The position numbers and the translations under genes are program-made. Under the pieces are notes generated by a model. It did not search any database. It was given only the letters and a program-made list of their open reading frames with translations, and was not told the DNA's origin. Below, piece after piece: positions 1-8,860 of a stretch of 64,000 nucleotides of DNA. Positions within the stretch are counted from its first letter, which is position 1. Each line of letters opens with the position of its first letter. The stretch is taken from positions 37,388,974-37,452,973 of the forward strand of contig OX328105.1 of the NCBI GenBank assembly GCA_946811185.2, given 5' to 3'. Source of the DNA: Hippopus hippopus. Its lineage: Eukaryota > Mollusca > Bivalvia > Cardiida > Cardiidae.

Positions 1-70
1 ACTGCACCGGCTGACGGGGATCGACACTTTTGCAGATGTACTGAGCCCCCATTTTCACAGTGCTTGGCTC
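1..70. repeat. A-family palindromic MITE, right half only
   Basis: 'ggctgacggggatcgacact', then 'tttgcagatgtactgagccc' and the end 'gcttggctcag' are the right half of the A element; the left half lies before the window. Confidence 0.7.
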
Positions 71-328
71 AGTCACCACTTATATAGAAGGTTAAGAGTT
101 GTCATTCATATTAATTACATGTATTTTTTTTATTTTATTTTTTTTGGGGGGGGGGGGAGGGGTTAACTCTTCCAGTGCCAAACAATATAAACCCGATCTC
201 TTTTAGCGGCTTAAGATATAATCTTTTGAAACTCAGAAGGTTTTTAATCTTACAGGCCGTATGCATGACTTAAATAGTGGACAATATAGATCCAAGATCG
301 TAATTTATCCTGTCACTTCCGGGTTTAC

Positions 329-373
329 CTGACGGATAACAGGGTGCCGTATATTTTTTTTGTTATCCGTCAG
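329..373. repeat. Short inverted repeat
   Basis: CTGACGGATAACA and TGTTATCCGTCAG, 13 bases each, around a loop of about 19 bases. Function unknown. Confidence 0.6.
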
Positions 374-891
374 TTGGTCACATGACCGCTAAGTGCGCAC
401 CTGCTGACTGGGACTATTTTCAACCAAGCGTCTTACTGCCGTAATGAATGAATCAATCGCTAGCGAATACTTTTGCTCGTTTAATTAATAGTCTGTTATG
501 TTAAAACACATTGTCTTCTTCGCCACAATATTTTTCTGCGGAGATACGTCACGTTTGATAATTATGACGTAGCCAATATCATTCATGACGTCATTATTAC
601 AGCTACATATCCAGAGGGTTATGTAAACACGGTTCTTCATTTCAAGTTTCTCATAGATCTAGTGAGAAAGATGTCAATATGTGCCTTATTTCGAGCGAAA
701 TGTTCAATTTAGTCGGATTTTTGGATTATAATTCAGAAAAAGGATAAATAAAATAGATGGTTGGTGTCTTGGATTAAGAAAGTCGATCAGGCTCGGCTCC
801 GGAAATTTATTGAAGGTACGGTCTTTATCAATGTTTTTTTTCCGTTTGTTTGTTTTGTTTTGTTCCGTTACAGTGAGTGACAGGATAAATA

Positions 892-1032
892 GAATAGATG
901 GTTGGTGTCTTGGATGGGTTAAGTTTATCGGGCTCGGCTCCGAAATTTATCCGGTTCGCCTTCGGCTCACCAGATAAATTCCTCCGCCTTGCCCGATAAA
1001 CTTAACCCATCCAAGACACCAACCATCTATTC
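892..1032. repeat. Perfect 42-bp inverted repeat with 57-base loop
   Basis: 892-933 (gaatagatggttggtgtctt...) and 991-1032 are exact reverse complements over 42 bases. The loop holds a weaker internal inverted repeat. A degenerate direct copy of the left arm lies at 741-805. The RNA would form a long hairpin; a palindromic MITE is the simplest reading. Confidence 0.8.
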
Positions 1033-2081
1033 TCTATATATACCACCCGCGAAAGCCTATGTTTTCGCCTATGTGTATCCATCGTATTTAACTTTTTATT
1101 TAAATGTGTTGTGTGCTATAGTTAACGCCATGTTACATGTATGTATATTCAGTGCTAAAATGAATGATAAATAAACAGGTCATTAACGGATCCTAGGACT
1201 AAAATGAGCATACGGCCGTTGATAAAACGCATCTCTGTATTCTTGGAACTGATATTCTACTTGGCTGAAACAAAAGGCTGGAGTCAAATAAAACATTATC
1301 TTGAAATTGAAAGATACTGTACAATGTATTTGCCATTTGACAGCAAGACATGCGACTTAGTGACCTTTATTGATGTCATTATACACCTTATCTCAGTGGC
1401 ATACTTAGAAGTGAAAAAGACAATTTGGGAGACATTTACACATCTTGTCTGTCTGTCATACGTCGCAAGCGTGCTCAACTTCTTCGCTACCAAAGAGCTT
1501 TTGTCAACAGCATAGGTCAAGATCAGATGCACAGAACGTGCAGGCTAATCTTGCACCAACACAATGCGCTATTTAAACTATGTCTAAATAACTTTAACAT
1601 TGCAGGTGAAATCTTCTTTTAGACATAAGAAAAAACTAGAGTTTATAATACTTTCAGCTTCATAGACGAAAAACAGGGGCTTTTGAACGACATAGGTCAA
1701 GATCAGATTGTATAGTAAAATGCTGTCTCATCTTGTATCTCTGCTGTAGTGTAGTTCAGTCTCGCCTACAAATAGCAATCTTTCTGTCTTTCAGTGGATT
1801 TGTTGTTACAGCCGTCAAAAGATGAAAAGTTAAAACATTTGGAGCTTAAAAGGTTAAATCCACAAATATTACCATACAATAGAACAGAGGGTCAGCTTTC
1901 CAATTTCAGAGACAACAACAGAATTAATGTATTTAACATGGGATCTGATATAGCCTGACTCTCAAGGTAAAATGGTATCAAACTAGTCTGGAAGAGCGTT
2001 GTTAAGTAAGTCATTGGCCATTTTTGAAAATGTTTCAAAACAGAATATCTACGCTGCTCGCTTTTTAGTCCAGCCCATTGC
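1033..2081. other. No gene seen
   Basis: Only short open frames without recognisable domains or convincing splice sites. 'cataggtcaagatcagat' (1511 and 1690) are C-family-like fragments. Confidence 0.5.
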
Positions 2082-2293
2082 TTAACCCTTAGGCTGCTAA
2101 GTGCGACTCACTGATTTTTTGCAGACAGTGTAGGTCAAGACCTGACTGCAAAACGTTCAGTCTGATCTTTGATCTACACTGTCCGATGAGGGCTTATTTT
2201 CCCCCAAAAAAATACCTTTGACGTAGCAAATGTTGATTTTTTACGATTGGCTTAAATGTTTCAGTTCACTTATACAGCTAGTTAGGGGTTTCA
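2082..2293. repeat. C-family TTAA MITE
   Basis: TTAA then 'cccttaggctgctaagtgcg', the palindrome around 'gactgcaaaacgttcagtct', and the end 'gttaggggtt' (decayed). Confidence 0.7.
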
Positions 2294-2995
2294 TTTTACT
2301 GTATTTCGATTGTCGAAACAGACCTAATTGACATATTTGGCGATGAAAGAGTTGGTTTTGAGAGAAAAGACCGGGATGTGTGTTATCAACGATCCTACAA
2401 CCATGAAAATCCTATTTGAAATTTCACATTGCTCTTATCGTATGACAAAACTAACAGATGTCGCAGGACAAGTGGAAAATAAACGATCTCTCTAAGGGTA
2501 TAGTTCTTACAAATGCGAAACATGCTCGATAACTTTCCCATCATAAGAGCAGTCCATTTATAATCACACGGATAAGCGTACGGCCATTGATAAGACGTTT
2601 TCTCGGCATATTCTGGCAGAAGATCACCACTTTATTTCATGCTTTCCGGTAGGTTATCGAGAAATATCGTTGAAATATTTTTCGATATTTCATGGTTACG
2701 ACCAGTGAAAATACTGATTTTTATATTCTAACTCTTCAGTTGAAGGCGGAAACAGTTGTCCCCGCGTACTAGTTACCTAGGTAAAATGCGCGTGCCTCAC
2801 AACCAGATGGAAACATGACGTAATTTACCTTACATTTCTCGCGCTTGACGTAATATTGTGATGCATTGCCATGCGGAGGGGGGTACGCAACGGGGAATAA
2901 CCGAGAAGAACTGTACTGGATTTTGATTAAGTTCCCCCAGAAAGAGTTAAAAACATGAAATAAATATATTTTTTTTCACGGTGAAAGATCAAAAT
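2294..2995. other. No gene seen
   Basis: AT-rich sequence downstream of the cysteine-rich gene. Contains a few CG-containing stretches but no coding or repeat signal that I can support. Confidence 0.5.
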
Positions 2996-3011
2996 TTACA
3001 ATTATCCTCTA

Positions 3012-3017
3012 TTTATT
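3012..3017 (-). promoter_or_regulatory. AATAAA polyadenylation signal
   Basis: AATAAA on the minus strand, about 80 bases beyond the proposed stop codon at 3096, in an AT-rich tract. Suitable as the 3' end signal of the cysteine-rich peptide gene. Confidence 0.5.
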
Positions 3018-3095
3018 ATATGTATAATGTACCGTACATGTACTGTTTCATATTACGGCTACTGGATCTTTAGTCAATAAAGCCTGCGTTGATCC

Positions 3096-3441
3096 TCAGT
3101 AGACGCACTGGTAATGTTGGTATCCTGTGGCAAGATAATGAAGATCATCAGCCATGTGCTGATGAAACAAGAGAAAGGCACGCTCATTTAATCAATGAAA
3201 CAACAACCAAATAATCAAAAAATAAAACAATCCAACAACAAACAAATCATTGTTAATATATTATACCTAGTTCATTGATGCAAGCATCGCAGCAGCCACA
3301 GAATCCGGCATTCTGTTTGACAGTACCGGCACAGTTGTCCGAGTTTACGGCCGCACACCTCACGGTGGCGCACATATCAGGCGTACACACAATGGCGCTG
3401 GCATACGCCACGAACCCCAGGAAAACAGCGATCTTAAGCAT
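3096..3441 (-). CDS. Small secreted cysteine-rich peptide, two exons (3267-3441 and 3096-3124)
   Basis: Exon 1 is 3267-3441 and exon 2 is 3124-3096 on the minus strand, giving 67 residues. Residues 1-16 are a clear signal peptide (MLKIAVFLGFVAYASA). The mature part has eight cysteines in exon 1, ending GFCGCCDACINEL. A 'GFCGCC..C' ending is seen in small protease-inhibitor-like and IGFBP-like cysteine-rich secreted proteins of invertebrates, so an inhibitor or defence peptide is possible but not shown. Exon 1 ends CTAG|GTATAA (phase 1). The proposed exon 2 follows tcttgccacag, restores Gly and adds YQHYQCVY before TGA. The ninth cysteine makes an odd total. The TATA box and polyA signal nearby support a real gene; exon 2 is less certain than exon 1. 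Confidence 0.65.
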
Positions 3442-3523
3442 ATTCTTCTTTTTGTATGTTGTTGAAGTGGAATTCTTGTTATAAAATCGTTTTAGAAATG
3501 GGAACAGTGGCGCGGACCGACAG

Positions 3524-3530
3524 TTTTATA
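3524..3530 (-). promoter_or_regulatory. TATA box of the small cysteine-rich gene
   Basis: TATAAAA on the minus strand, 83 bases upstream of the ATG at 3441. A start site about 30 bases downstream would leave a short leader of some 50-60 bases, ending in an A-rich context (aaaaagaagaatATG). This fits a compact promoter for a small secreted protein. Confidence 0.6.
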
Positions 3531-4259
3531 CGTGTCCCAAATGAGAACAATAGATAAGTATTTCGAAATTTTATCCCTTTGCCTTAAACATTTACCTGGT
3601 TGACTACCAGCAAAATACTCAACTCGTAGAGCTTAATTGCATTAAATTGGCTTACAGTATATAGCTAAAAGCATTAAACAATCCTTGTTAGAGTTTGTTT
3701 TTGTTTTGGGGGAAATTGTTATTATTATTAGTATTATTATATTTGGGGTAAACTACTGATAAGTACCACGAAAGACTTTTCTCTGCAAACGAAAAGAAGC
3801 CGTACGGTTACATGCAGTGAAAAGATGTAAATTTGAGTTCAAATTACGGTTGGCCTATAAAGGTTTCCAGCCTACCTACAGTAAACATCCACACTATTGC
3901 ATTTTCGAAGCTTCTTTCTCCAGAAAAATCACTGTAGTTGCAAGCGTAGATGCCGGACCACACTGCACGTTCTGTTCAGTCTGATTTTGAAATACACCGT
4001 CAGAAAAAGATCCCTGCGTTCAGACAGGCAGTCTTATAGGGGCTGAATTCTTTTCTTAGTGTTCATCCTTTTCAATGCTAGTTTAAAACTCCCTCAAGGC
4101 TGTTTGTAAAAACCCTGAAATTCTTTGTAAAATAAGTGTTGCTTCAATTTACATTGTTCTTACAGCGAGCTTTGGTGACATAGGTCCTGATTCACCAGCC
4201 ATCTTAACTCCATTTTTTTAATAATTCTAGATTTATAAAGTGACGTCATAACTTATAGG

Positions 4260-4475
4260 CTTAACCCTTTCCCAAACAAACCCGTGTTTTATCGACTCTG
4301 AAAGAATGTCTTTTGAAACATTGTGGGATAATGAGAAAATGCTGAATATCGCAAATTTCTCTTTTTCTTCGCCAAAGGGTAGTTCAAACATGGGATTGTT
4401 TTGATGAAAGATTATAAGAATTGTGCAATCTTTCCATTTAAACGAGACTCTCCCAGCCCACTCAGACATACCTGA
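4260..4475. repeat. D-family TTAA MITE, degenerate
   Basis: 'cttaaccctttcccaaacaa', 'acattgtgggataatgagaa' and 'catgggattgttttgatgaa' match the D consensus. It lies just before the mariner. Confidence 0.6.
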
Positions 4476-4562
4476 TAAGAACTCTAAATGTACATGTAGA
4501 AATTATGTTCACGATGTAGTAAAATTGCGTTATTAAAATTGAAGCGTTTTCTCCAAACAACG

Positions 4563-5892
4563 TACGTGGGGTGATCAGAAAGAACGTGGACCAGTGCCGG
4601 TATCGGAATATCATTATAAAAAACAACTTGGAGTGTTTACTATTTTTGAAAGTAACCTCCTTTGAGTTCTATGCACTTACTAATTCTTGATTTCCACGTG
4701 CGAAACACGTGTGCGAGCGCGTCACGTGACATTACTCTCAAGGACCCGGTCATAGCGAGGGTTAGCTCCTCTCTACTCTTGTAGTGCGTGCCACATAGAG
4801 AATCTTTCAAAACAGGAACTAGTAAGATGTCACATGGAGTCAGGACTAAATTTTAAGGGGCATTGGTTGGTGTTTCTATGTTTAGTTTTTGCAACGTTTC
4901 TTGTCCAAGCGTGGCTTTGTGAGCTAGGGCGTTATCTTAGTGTAAAGTGACGTCACCCCGCAGGACTTCAGGCTGTTTTTTCCGTATGGTGTTTGTGAAA
5001 TTTATTTGAATAATGTTGGCATAAAACTCAGTATTGACTGCAGTATGTATAGATACAACATGATGTAGAGGAAAAAAAGGAGAACAGAAATACATGATGT
5101 ATAGCTTTACCAAGTGACTTAGAGAGGTTGGCTTTACCAGCGGAAGGCGATGTTGGATGTTTCCATACAGTGCTTTATTGTTTAGATTCAGTCTCGTTAA
5201 AGTGTGCCTATGTTTCATCGCTTGTTCCAATACGATGGGTAAAGTTTGACCCGTCTATCCTAATGCGTTCTGAAGTTTCTTAACAGATTTCGACCCTAAC
5301 CCCCATTTTCTCGGGCGTCAGTTGCCGAGGTACCCACCTTAAGCAAACACACGGCATTCCAAGATTCTCAATCAAAATCTTCTGAGCACTTTTATATGAA
5401 ATGTTGTATGTGTCAACTATTTTCCTGACAGTATCTCGATGATTTTGTTTTGCACGCTACTCTACACACGTTATGATTTTGTCTGTGATTGATGTTGATG
5501 GACAGCCAGATTTAGGGCCATCTTTAACAGTATCGCACCCTTGTCTAAATTGGTCCGATCCATGTACGAATATCAGAATTCTTTAGTACAGAGTCCCCTT
5601 AAACTGTTTCTCAATCGGTTTTGATTTCCGATAAATATTTTCCGAGTTTGACGTAAAACTTTATGATTACTCTCGGCTCAAATAAAACGTCGTCCGACAT
5701 TTTGGACCACTAATGCAGTATATGACATCATGAGAATGACGTCACACTTTACCTACTTGAATAAGACGACATTTGAAAGCTTTAGTCAGTTACCAGATAA
5801 TTAATGCTCATCTATACAAATTTTTGTAATCCTACGTGTAGTAGTTTTCAAAAAAACGATGTGGTCCGCGATCTTTTTGATCACCCCTCGTA
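4563..5892 (-). mobile_element. Mariner (IS630-Tc1-mariner) transposon, full length, inactivated
   Basis: Terminal inverted repeats of about 29 bp (CGTGGGGTGATCAGAAAGA... at the left; the right end reads ...TCTTTTTGATCACCCCTCG) are flanked by TA target sites at 4563-4564 and 5891-5892. The minus-strand transposase remnant starts MSDDVLFEPRVIIKFYVKLGK near 5699. It includes 'DTVRKIVDTYNISYKSAQKIL' around 5400 and ends with the mariner signature SRISKCIELKGGYF near 4650. Stops and frameshifts run throughout, so no transposase can be made. Length is about 1.3 kb, normal for mariner. Confidence 0.88.
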
Positions 5893-5919
5893 CATGTAAA
5901 CCACTATACGTTCTTTCCA

Positions 5920-5920
5920 C

Positions 5921-5979
<59 letters not shown>

Positions 5980-5992
5980 GTCATGTCTCTCG

Positions 5993-6034
<42 letters not shown>
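5920..6034. repeat. (TGTC)n and (CT)n microsatellite
   Basis: About ten TGTC units run into two CT tracts separated by 'gtcatgtctctcgcag'. It directly precedes the broken copy of ZIP exon 4. A further (CGTC)n tract lies at 6238-6262. Confidence 0.9.
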
Positions 6035-6037
<3 letters not shown>

Positions 6038-6192
6038 GATATAGTTTTTGATCTTCGCCTGAAAAAGAAAATGGACATTTTATTCTAGATTTGATTGACG
6101 ACCTTAACAATGTTGATGACCACGGTCAGATAATGGTCACCATGGTGACAAGCATCGTGAAATTGGTAACCGTGAAGACGATCACCAGCAGA
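6030..6192 (+). pseudogene. Broken duplicate of ZIP exon 4 with its upstream CT microsatellite
   Basis: From the CT repeat through 'atggacattt tattctag' and the exon body, this matches 46718-46880 closely: same acceptor, same 'atttgattgacgacctt' exon start (6089), same 'caccatggtgacaag' and 'cgatcacca'. A 10-base deletion after CACGGTCA (near 6128) shifts the frame and leads to TGA at about 6190. Similarity ends there, before the Asp-rich part and the donor. It lies 2.3 kb upstream of exon 1 in the same orientation, so it is either a remnant of a tandem gene copy or a stray duplication through the microsatellite. Confidence 0.8.
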
Positions 6193-6604
6193 TGATAAGT
6201 CTTTTGTAGCGGACCTCTATACCTGTTAGTTCTGTTTGTCCGTCCGTCCGTCCGTCCGTCCATCTGTCTGTTAGTCATTCCATGTCTGTCTCTGTCTCTC
6301 TCTTTCTATAACAGCATTTGGACTTTATGTTAACATTTAAGAATTAAGTCAAGAAAACTTCAGGTTTCCCGTTTAGATTAAAAAATTCATCTTTAAAAAA
6401 GTACATGTATAGGCTCTCCATTAGTTATTTTTTTCAAACTATTTCAAAAGCAAGGGCATCATGAAGTGCCCTCAAAGAGAGAGTCACGCCAAATACTGTA
6501 ATACAAAAAACAAATGATATATTTGTATGCTTTTATCAATAATACTACATATCATAGACAGACTACACAGATCAAACCGTTTTATTTTGCATTTACGTCA
6601 ATAT

Positions 6605-6870
6605 AGGTCATGCTCTGAGTAAAGGGTGCTTAAAAAGCATCCGCAAAAATTATCGACCAATGTCAGCCTGCCCAGTACGGGCTGGCTGACATGGGTGGAA
6701 ACTTTTTGCTGTTTCTAAATCATCTGCATATCCAAGGACCATTCTATCTCAGGGTGCTGTCAATTTCTAGACAAACTGGATCAAGTTGTAATAATTTTCT
6801 GTAACAAAATATCAACTTTCTCCACATAAATGTTTTTTTTTTGTCAAAATATAGTTTCATGCAGCTGTAT
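6605..6870. repeat. A-family element, degenerate
   Basis: Starts 'gtcatgctctgagtaaaggg' and has the core 'gtcagcctgcccagtacggg' with its palindromic partner; weaker match than other copies. Confidence 0.6.
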
Positions 6871-6961
6871 GTTTGTTAAGCTGACAGCAAAACGGATGGC
6901 ACAGTCCATGCAGTCTGAATTTGGATCTAGATCATCTACGACTGGAATATTAACTGCTTGA

Positions 6962-7285
6962 AGATTGATTTATTGGTTGTATGGTGTTAAACGTCGTTTT
7001 CAACATTATTTTAGTTGCACATATCGAGGCGGCCAGTGCACCTATCTGTGCTTTCCTGGAGTTTCTTTTACCAGTACTCCACACAATATTTTTTCCAAGC
7101 CACTGGCTGCTTTCCGACATAACCATCGTCGAAACAATGGTCAGCGGTGAGAGAGGAATGAATCCTGTCACAATGACCATCATCAATCCTCGGAAAGAAA
7201 TTGGCCGAGCCGGGGATCGAACCAGCAACCCCTTGTTCTCAAGTCCTGCATGCTACCGACCGAGCTACCGGGGTTCAGCAACTGT
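6962..7285 (-). mobile_element. tRNA-derived SINE (family S1)
   Basis: The minus strand starts with a tRNA-like head: box A-like TAGCTCGGTCGG, box B GGTTCGATCCC at 7213-7223. It continues with a body shared with the element at 62466 (both hold 'ttaccgctga/ctcaccgctga', 'aaagcagccaatggc', 'tactggtaagagaaactcc' in similar form). The 3' part ends in 'tgtatggtgttaaacg', a common SINE tail. The head is not a functional tRNA because the anticodon stem does not pair well and the unit is repeated. Confidence 0.75.
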
Positions 7286-7349
7286 ATGAAAAAATGTTCT
7301 GTCATTTCTAACGTTTTCACAAAAGAAGAGTTCATGTAATTATGTTTCT

Positions 7350-7833
7350 CGATAAAGGAGTTATCACCTTACCAGACAAAAATGGGGTTTAACCCATTAC
7401 CACACAATCCCGACTTTTAACTACCCTGTGAAAGAAGCCTTTTGAAAACATCGTGGGAAAAGGAGAAAATGCTGGTAACCAGCATTTTCTCCTTTTCCCA
7501 CAATGTTTTTTACCCTTCCCAAAATAATTTTTTGATTTTTCAGCCACCTTTGTGTTGTCGTCTGCAAATGCTTTCAATTTGGACCAGTCTAAAATTTTGT
7601 CGTTTGGTAAAGAGTTAATGCATCTCCGTGATGCATTATACTAAGCTAACCATCATATGATGGTAAATCCTTAAAATCCACCCTGTATAACAACCGAATG
7701 AATCATTAGGTAGACCGGTCGTTTGACATGCAGAAACTTGACTAATAGTAAAAAGTTTCGACCCATATCAGCCTGCGCAGTCCGAACAGGCTGACATGGG
7801 TCGATATTTTTTGCAGGTACATGACTCATTTCA
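7350..7833. repeat. A-family element split by a D element
   Basis: The right part (7619-7833) is 'tgcatctccgtgatgcatta' through 'gcctgcgcagtccgaacagg' to 'tttgcaggtacatgactca'. The left end ('ttaccagacaaaaatggggt') lies before a D element at 7389-7618, which occupies the TTAA of the A terminus. Confidence 0.65.
7389..7618. repeat. D-family TTAA MITE inserted in an A element
   Basis: TTAA at both ends. Central hairpin 'tgggaaaaggagaaaatgct' 'ggtaaccagcattttctcct'. End 'tcgtttggtaaagagttaa'. Confidence 0.85.
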
Positions 7834-8479
7834 AGGGGACAAATAGTTGTTGCTCGTTTGCCCTTGCTATGATAAAAATTCCATTGTTGGAGAAGAAGAA
7901 AACAATGGTAACAAACAAATATCCTTTTCTCACACTTATTTTCAAAAGTCTTCCTTATTACGGCCGCAAAAAAGCACGGGGTTGTTTGGTCTTTGACTGC
8001 AATAAACCGACTTTATTATTGTGAAACGGGCGGACTGACACATCCATCATGCTTGTCCAATTCTATTGCTTGTACGCGAACGTGATTCGTCCATGGAGTA
8101 CACACTTTGTGACGTCATAGGAGAGCAAGCGGTGACTCACGACGTCGATATGACAGCTAGTCAAATAGAAAACGACATCGTGAAATAAGCGCTACGTAAT
8201 GTTTATAAACCGTAACATCGGTGCGTGTGTATAACTGTCCGTTTAAAGGAGTTTACATCAATTGTATATTGTCTTTTTATTACAGAAAAGGAACGTGTTA
8301 ACATTCTGTTGTATATTCATGAACGGAACTTTAACTTTTTTTCGAAGAGTTACTTTATGTGTTAATGCTTTTGCCATTATATGCCACATAGATATTTCTG
8401 ACGCGTGTACACAATTCAAAACGTTTTAAACACTTAATCAATTTGTGGTACATTTTAAGTTGGATGAAAACGACCCAAA
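7834..8479. other. Likely promoter region and 5' UTR of the ZIP gene
   Basis: Holds a CRE-like TGACGTCA at about 8110 and a TATA-like 'tttataaac' near 8201, 270-280 bases before the ATG. No metal-response element core that I can defend. The transcription start is unknown and an upstream non-coding exon cannot be excluded. Confidence 0.35.
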
Positions 8480-8860
8480 ATGGCGAATATCATTCTCGTT
8501 TTGTTCGTGTTAGTCTGTCTTCAATACACAAAATGTCAGTCTGATCTCGTTGGTGACACACTCGATAATACCAAAGATGCTGTGCAAAACGCGGCAGATC
8601 TTACTTTAGAACCAGTCCTAGATACGGCAAAAGATATTGTGGATAACGTTAAAGATGCTACAGATAACGCGAAAGATAAAATTGAAGATATTCGTGAAGG
8701 TCTGTTAAATCCATACAAGAAAGTAATGGAGATGTTTAAAATCGATAAGGTGGATGATTTTACAGAAGGCGTTCTGGAGAAAATGGTGGACAAATATGTC
8801 AGCCGTTTTCATTGCAGTCTGGGCCTTATGAAAAGGTCACAGATGTGCCCTTCAGCACTG
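8480..8860 (+). CDS. SLC39A4/12-like: ZIP transporter exon 1 (signal peptide, N-terminal ectodomain)
   Basis: 127 codons, ending in phase 0 at TTCAGCACTG|GTAAGTG, a strong donor. The start CCAAAATGG has a good context. Residues 1-19 form a hydrophobic signal peptide ending near Cys19. Residues 22-75 are a run of Asp/Lys-rich amphipathic units ([27 protein letters not shown]) that I do not recall from vertebrate ZIP4 or ZIP12. Residues 80-127 resemble the ZIP4 N-terminus: a '[15 protein letters not shown]' helix followed by MCPSAL, leading into the CF of exon 2. The open frame runs 40 codons past the donor, but that part is intronic. The link to exon 2 across 34.6 kb rests on matching phase and on family similarity across the junction. 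Confidence 0.85.

Noticed and set aside
1204..1515. 103-codon open frame
   Set aside because: No recognisable motif, no splice or promoter support, and overlapped by an antisense frame.
4937..5230. 97-codon antisense open frame as a gene
   Set aside because: It is an internal piece of the decayed mariner transposase region.
8090..8470. Metal-response elements upstream of the ZIP gene
   Set aside because: No sequence matches TGCRCNC well enough; 'ggtgcgtgtg' is only a partial match.
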